A stretch of DNA of 64,000 nt from Terriglobia bacterium (GTDB taxonomy: Bacteria > Acidobacteriota > Terriglobia > Acidiferrales > UBA7541): positions 23,049-87,048 of the forward strand of contig JAIQES010000020.1 of the NCBI GenBank assembly GCA_020073705.1, read 5' to 3'. Positions within the stretch are counted from its first letter, which is position 1, and each line of letters starts with the position of its first letter. Under the pieces are notes generated by a model that ran no database searches, had not been told where the DNA came from, and saw only the letters and a program-made list of their open reading frames with translations. The position numbers and the translations under genes were made by a program. Positions 62,366 to 64,000 of the stretch are shown one piece after another.

Positions 62366-63382
62366 GTGGCAACGATGCAGGCAGTGATGCTGACGAAGAA
62401 GGGCGGCCCGGAAGTGCTCGAGACGGTGGAGATGCCCTTGCCCGAGCCCGGCCCAGGGGAGGTCCGTGTGAAGGTGCGTGCGACAGGAGTGGGTGCGACT
62501 GATGTCACGATGCGCCGCGGCTTCTATCCGTACGCTCCGCCCATTCCTTTCGTGCCCGGCTACGAGTCGGTCGGCGTCGTGGACGCCGTGGGCGCGGGTG
62601 TCACGACGCTAAAAGAGGGCGACCGCGTCTGCGCGCTACTGGTGCATGGGGGCTACGCGACGCACGTGGTCCGCGGCGCGGAGCATTGGGTGAAGGTGCC
62701 CGGCGGGCTCGACGACGTGCAGACCGTCTCGCTCATCCTCAACTACGTCACGGCGTACCAGATGATCCACCGGAAGGCCCGGCTCCAGCCCGGGCAGTGG
62801 GCGCTGGTGAAAGCGGAGACCGGCGGCGTCGGGCAGGCGCTGCTCGACCTGTTGCGGGCACACGGCGTTTCGGCTATCGGCGCGGCAGCCAAGGCGCGGC
62901 ATGACATTGTCACGTCGTACGGCGCGACTCCCATCGAAGGGCGGTCCACCCCGCTAAACCTCGGCGTGCACGCGGCCCGGGCGGAGGGCGTGGATGCGGC
63001 GTTCGACGGTGTCGGGGGGGCACAGACGGGACAGTGCGTGTCATCGACTCGCCGGGGTGGAATCACCGTCTGGTACGGCTTTGTGGGCGCTCAGGGGCTT
63101 CCTGCGTTGGCGCGCTCAGCACTGTCATTGTTCGTGGGCGCCCGATTGCGTGGCCGGCGAGGGGCCTTCTACGGAATCACCATGCTGTACCGAAAGAACC
63201 CCCAGCCGTTTTTCGAGGACCTGCCGAAGCTGTTTGACCTGCTCGCGCAGAGGAAGATCTCGCCTCGCATCGCCCAGACGCTCCCGTTACTCGATGCGCG
63301 TAAGGCGAACGAGCGGCTCGAGGCGGGCGGGATCGATGGGAAGCTGGTGCTCGTCGCGCTCGAGAACAGTCCGGGGGCCTAA
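62366..63382 (+). CDS. MDR-superfamily quinone oxidoreductase-like protein (probable integron cassette gene)
   Basis: 338 residues from the GTG at 62366 (GGAG 7 bp upstream) or from the ATG three codons on. Medium-chain reductase features: QAVMLTKKGGPEVLETVEMP, VRATGVGATDVTMRRGFYP, VPGYESVGVVDAVGAGVTTL, then ALVKAETGGVGQALLDLLRA as the nucleotide-binding loop and AAFDGVGGAQT. No structural zinc cysteine lobe, so zinc-free quinone reductase type using NADPH. Its TAA stop lies inside the attC-like site at 63377, and the gene is preceded by a cassette-type boundary with little leader, as expected for a cassette. Confidence 0.82.
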   Translation: MATMQAVMLTKKGGPEVLETVEMPLPEPGPGEVRVKVRATGVGATDVTMRRGFYPYAPPIPFVPGYESVGVVDAVGAGVTTLKEGDRVCALLVHGGYATHVVRGAEHWVKVPGGLDDVQTVSLILNYVTAYQMIHRKARLQPGQWALVKAETGGVGQALLDLLRAHGVSAIGAAAKARHDIVTSYGATPIEGRSTPLNLGVHAARAEGVDAAFDGVGGAQTGQCVSSTRRGGITVWYGFVGAQGLPALARSALSLFVGARLRGRRGAFYGITMLYRKNPQPFFEDLPKLFDLLAQRKISPRIAQTLPLLDARKANERLEAGGIDGKLVLVALENSPGA

Positions 63383-63436
63383 CCACGGCATCCAGCCGAC
63401 TCGCTGACGCTCGCTGCTGATGCCGGGTCGTTGGGT
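63377..63436 (+). other. attC-like recombination site (integron cassette)
   Basis: GCCTAAC at 63377-63383 fits R'' (RYYYAAC) and GTTGGGT at 63430-63436 fits R' (GTTRRRY). Between them CGGCATC (63387-63393) pairs with GATGCCG (63419-63425) and the interior has further imperfect pairing, giving the unpaired-base hairpin of attC sites. Total 60 bp, within the usual range. The upstream stop codon lies inside the site. Confidence 0.7.
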
Positions 63437-63481
63437 TGCTTCGCTAGCGAACTACTCGCAAGCCTGAATGAGGTGAGGGAA

Positions 63482-63949
63482 ATGACCGACGCTGCACAGA
63501 CCTTCCTGAATGAATCACGGCGGTACCTTCGTGACGTTTACCCAGCAAGCATCGATCGAGCCGTGTCGGCACTCACAGACGAGCAGATTTGGTGGCGACC
63601 TAACGAATACTCCAATAGCATCGGCAACCTGATCCTTCACCTTTCCGGTAACGTGCGGCAGTGGATCGTTGCAGGCGTGGGAGGACAGCCAAACGAACGC
63701 AATCGCCAACAGGAATTCGACGAGCGCAGGACACTCCCAAAGGACGAACTCGTTGCCCGCCTAATGACTGTGCTCGCCGAGGCCGATGCTGTTCTCGTCA
63801 ACCTGCAGGAGAGTGAGCTCAGCGAGGCGCGGCAAATTCATGGCTCTGACACAACGGTGATGAAGGCGGTTTACCATGTTGTGGAGCACTTCGCGATGCA
63901 CACGGGCCAGATACAGTGGATCACCAAGTCGCAGCTTGGTCGTCAATAA
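63482..63949 (+). CDS. DinB/DUF1572-family protein (probable integron cassette gene)
   Basis: 155 residues from the ATG at 63482, with GAGGTGAGGG upstream. Four-helix DinB-like fold: LNESRRYLRDVYPASIDRAV, YSNSIGNLILHLSGNVRQW with the first His, and AVYHVVEHFAMHTGQIQWI with the second His pair; these place the metal-binding His triad. Family members include thiol-dependent enzymes (bacillithiol or mycothiol transferases) and proteins of unknown role, and are common as soil integron cassettes. Followed by the start of another attC-like site. Confidence 0.8.
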   Translation: MTDAAQTFLNESRRYLRDVYPASIDRAVSALTDEQIWWRPNEYSNSIGNLILHLSGNVRQWIVAGVGGQPNERNRQQEFDERRTLPKDELVARLMTVLAEADAVLVNLQESELSEARQIHGSDTTVMKAVYHVVEHFAMHTGQIQWITKSQLGRQ

Positions 63950-63980
63950 CGAATGGGAACGCGCTTCGGTACAAGGCGCA

Positions 63981-64000
63981 ACCCAACTAGCGGTTGCACC
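63981..64000 (+). other. Start of a second attC-like site, cut by the window edge
   Basis: ACCCAAC at 63981-63987 fits R'' (RYYYAAC) and is followed by TAGCGGTTGCACC, in the style of the L'' arm of common soil attC sites. The right half lies outside the window. Confidence 0.5.

Overview
The window looks like bacterial chromosome from a soil-type Gram-negative, most likely an Acidobacteriota member. This is inferred from gene content only: a YXWGXW-repeat protein, a PEGA-domain protein, many Tat-exported oxidoreductases, a split KdpD, CaiB/BaiF and UbiD paralogs, and moderately high GC. No rRNA or other phylogenetic marker is present to settle it.

Layout. 0-2.8 kb: Kdp-type potassium-sensing genes, with the KdpD N-terminal domain and the histidine kinase body encoded as separate, divergent genes. 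3-5 kb: a secreted PQQ-type sugar dehydrogenase. 5.2-23.6 kb: a catabolic island bounded by a 36-bp inverted repeat. It holds a Tat-exported bicupin, a nickel/cobalt transporter, four UbiD-family (prenyl-FMN) decarboxylases, an ACMSD-type amidohydrolase, a SoxC/SoxD-like molybdoenzyme-cytochrome pair, two CaiB/BaiF CoA-transferases, an MFS anion transporter, an SLC13/DASS transporter and a small flavin split-barrel protein. I read it as uptake, CoA activation and decarboxylation of aromatic or other carboxylates. 23.6-33 kb: housekeeping genes (tRNA-Leu, tRNA-Lys, DHH phosphoesterase, formate-THF ligase) mixed with decayed gene fragments and short repeats. 33-41 kb: signalling proteins (REC-PilZ, PAS hybrid kinase, REC-PP2C), an aldo/keto reductase, IS3 and IS5 remnants and a PEGA protein.

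41.8-52.5 kb: a respiratory-looking block. A Tat-exported thiamine-diphosphate enzyme and a cytochrome c lie next to a six-gene complex related to hydrogenase-4 and complex I. Its large subunit keeps only two of the four [NiFe]-ligating cysteines, so it belongs with the 'Ehr' (energy-converting hydrogenase-related) complexes rather than true hydrogenases. An ArsR-family gene with its own operator-promoter stands at the upstream end. The hyfB-like gene is split by one extra base in a seven-base homopolymer.

52.7-62.3 kb: a relic acyl-CoA dehydrogenase tail with a third CoA-transferase, an ABC permease and lipoprotein, mltG, ruvX, folP, a LolA-like protein and a truncated GlcD-type oxidase. The right end (62.3-64.0 kb) looks like an integron cassette array without a visible integrase: an attC-like half site abuts the truncated oxidase, followed by an MDR reductase cassette, a full attC-like site, a DinB-family cassette and the start of another attC-like site.

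The observations most worth a second look are the bounded multi-UbiD island, the Tat-exported ThDP enzyme beside an Ehr-like complex, and the cassette array. No CRISPR array or rRNA gene was seen.
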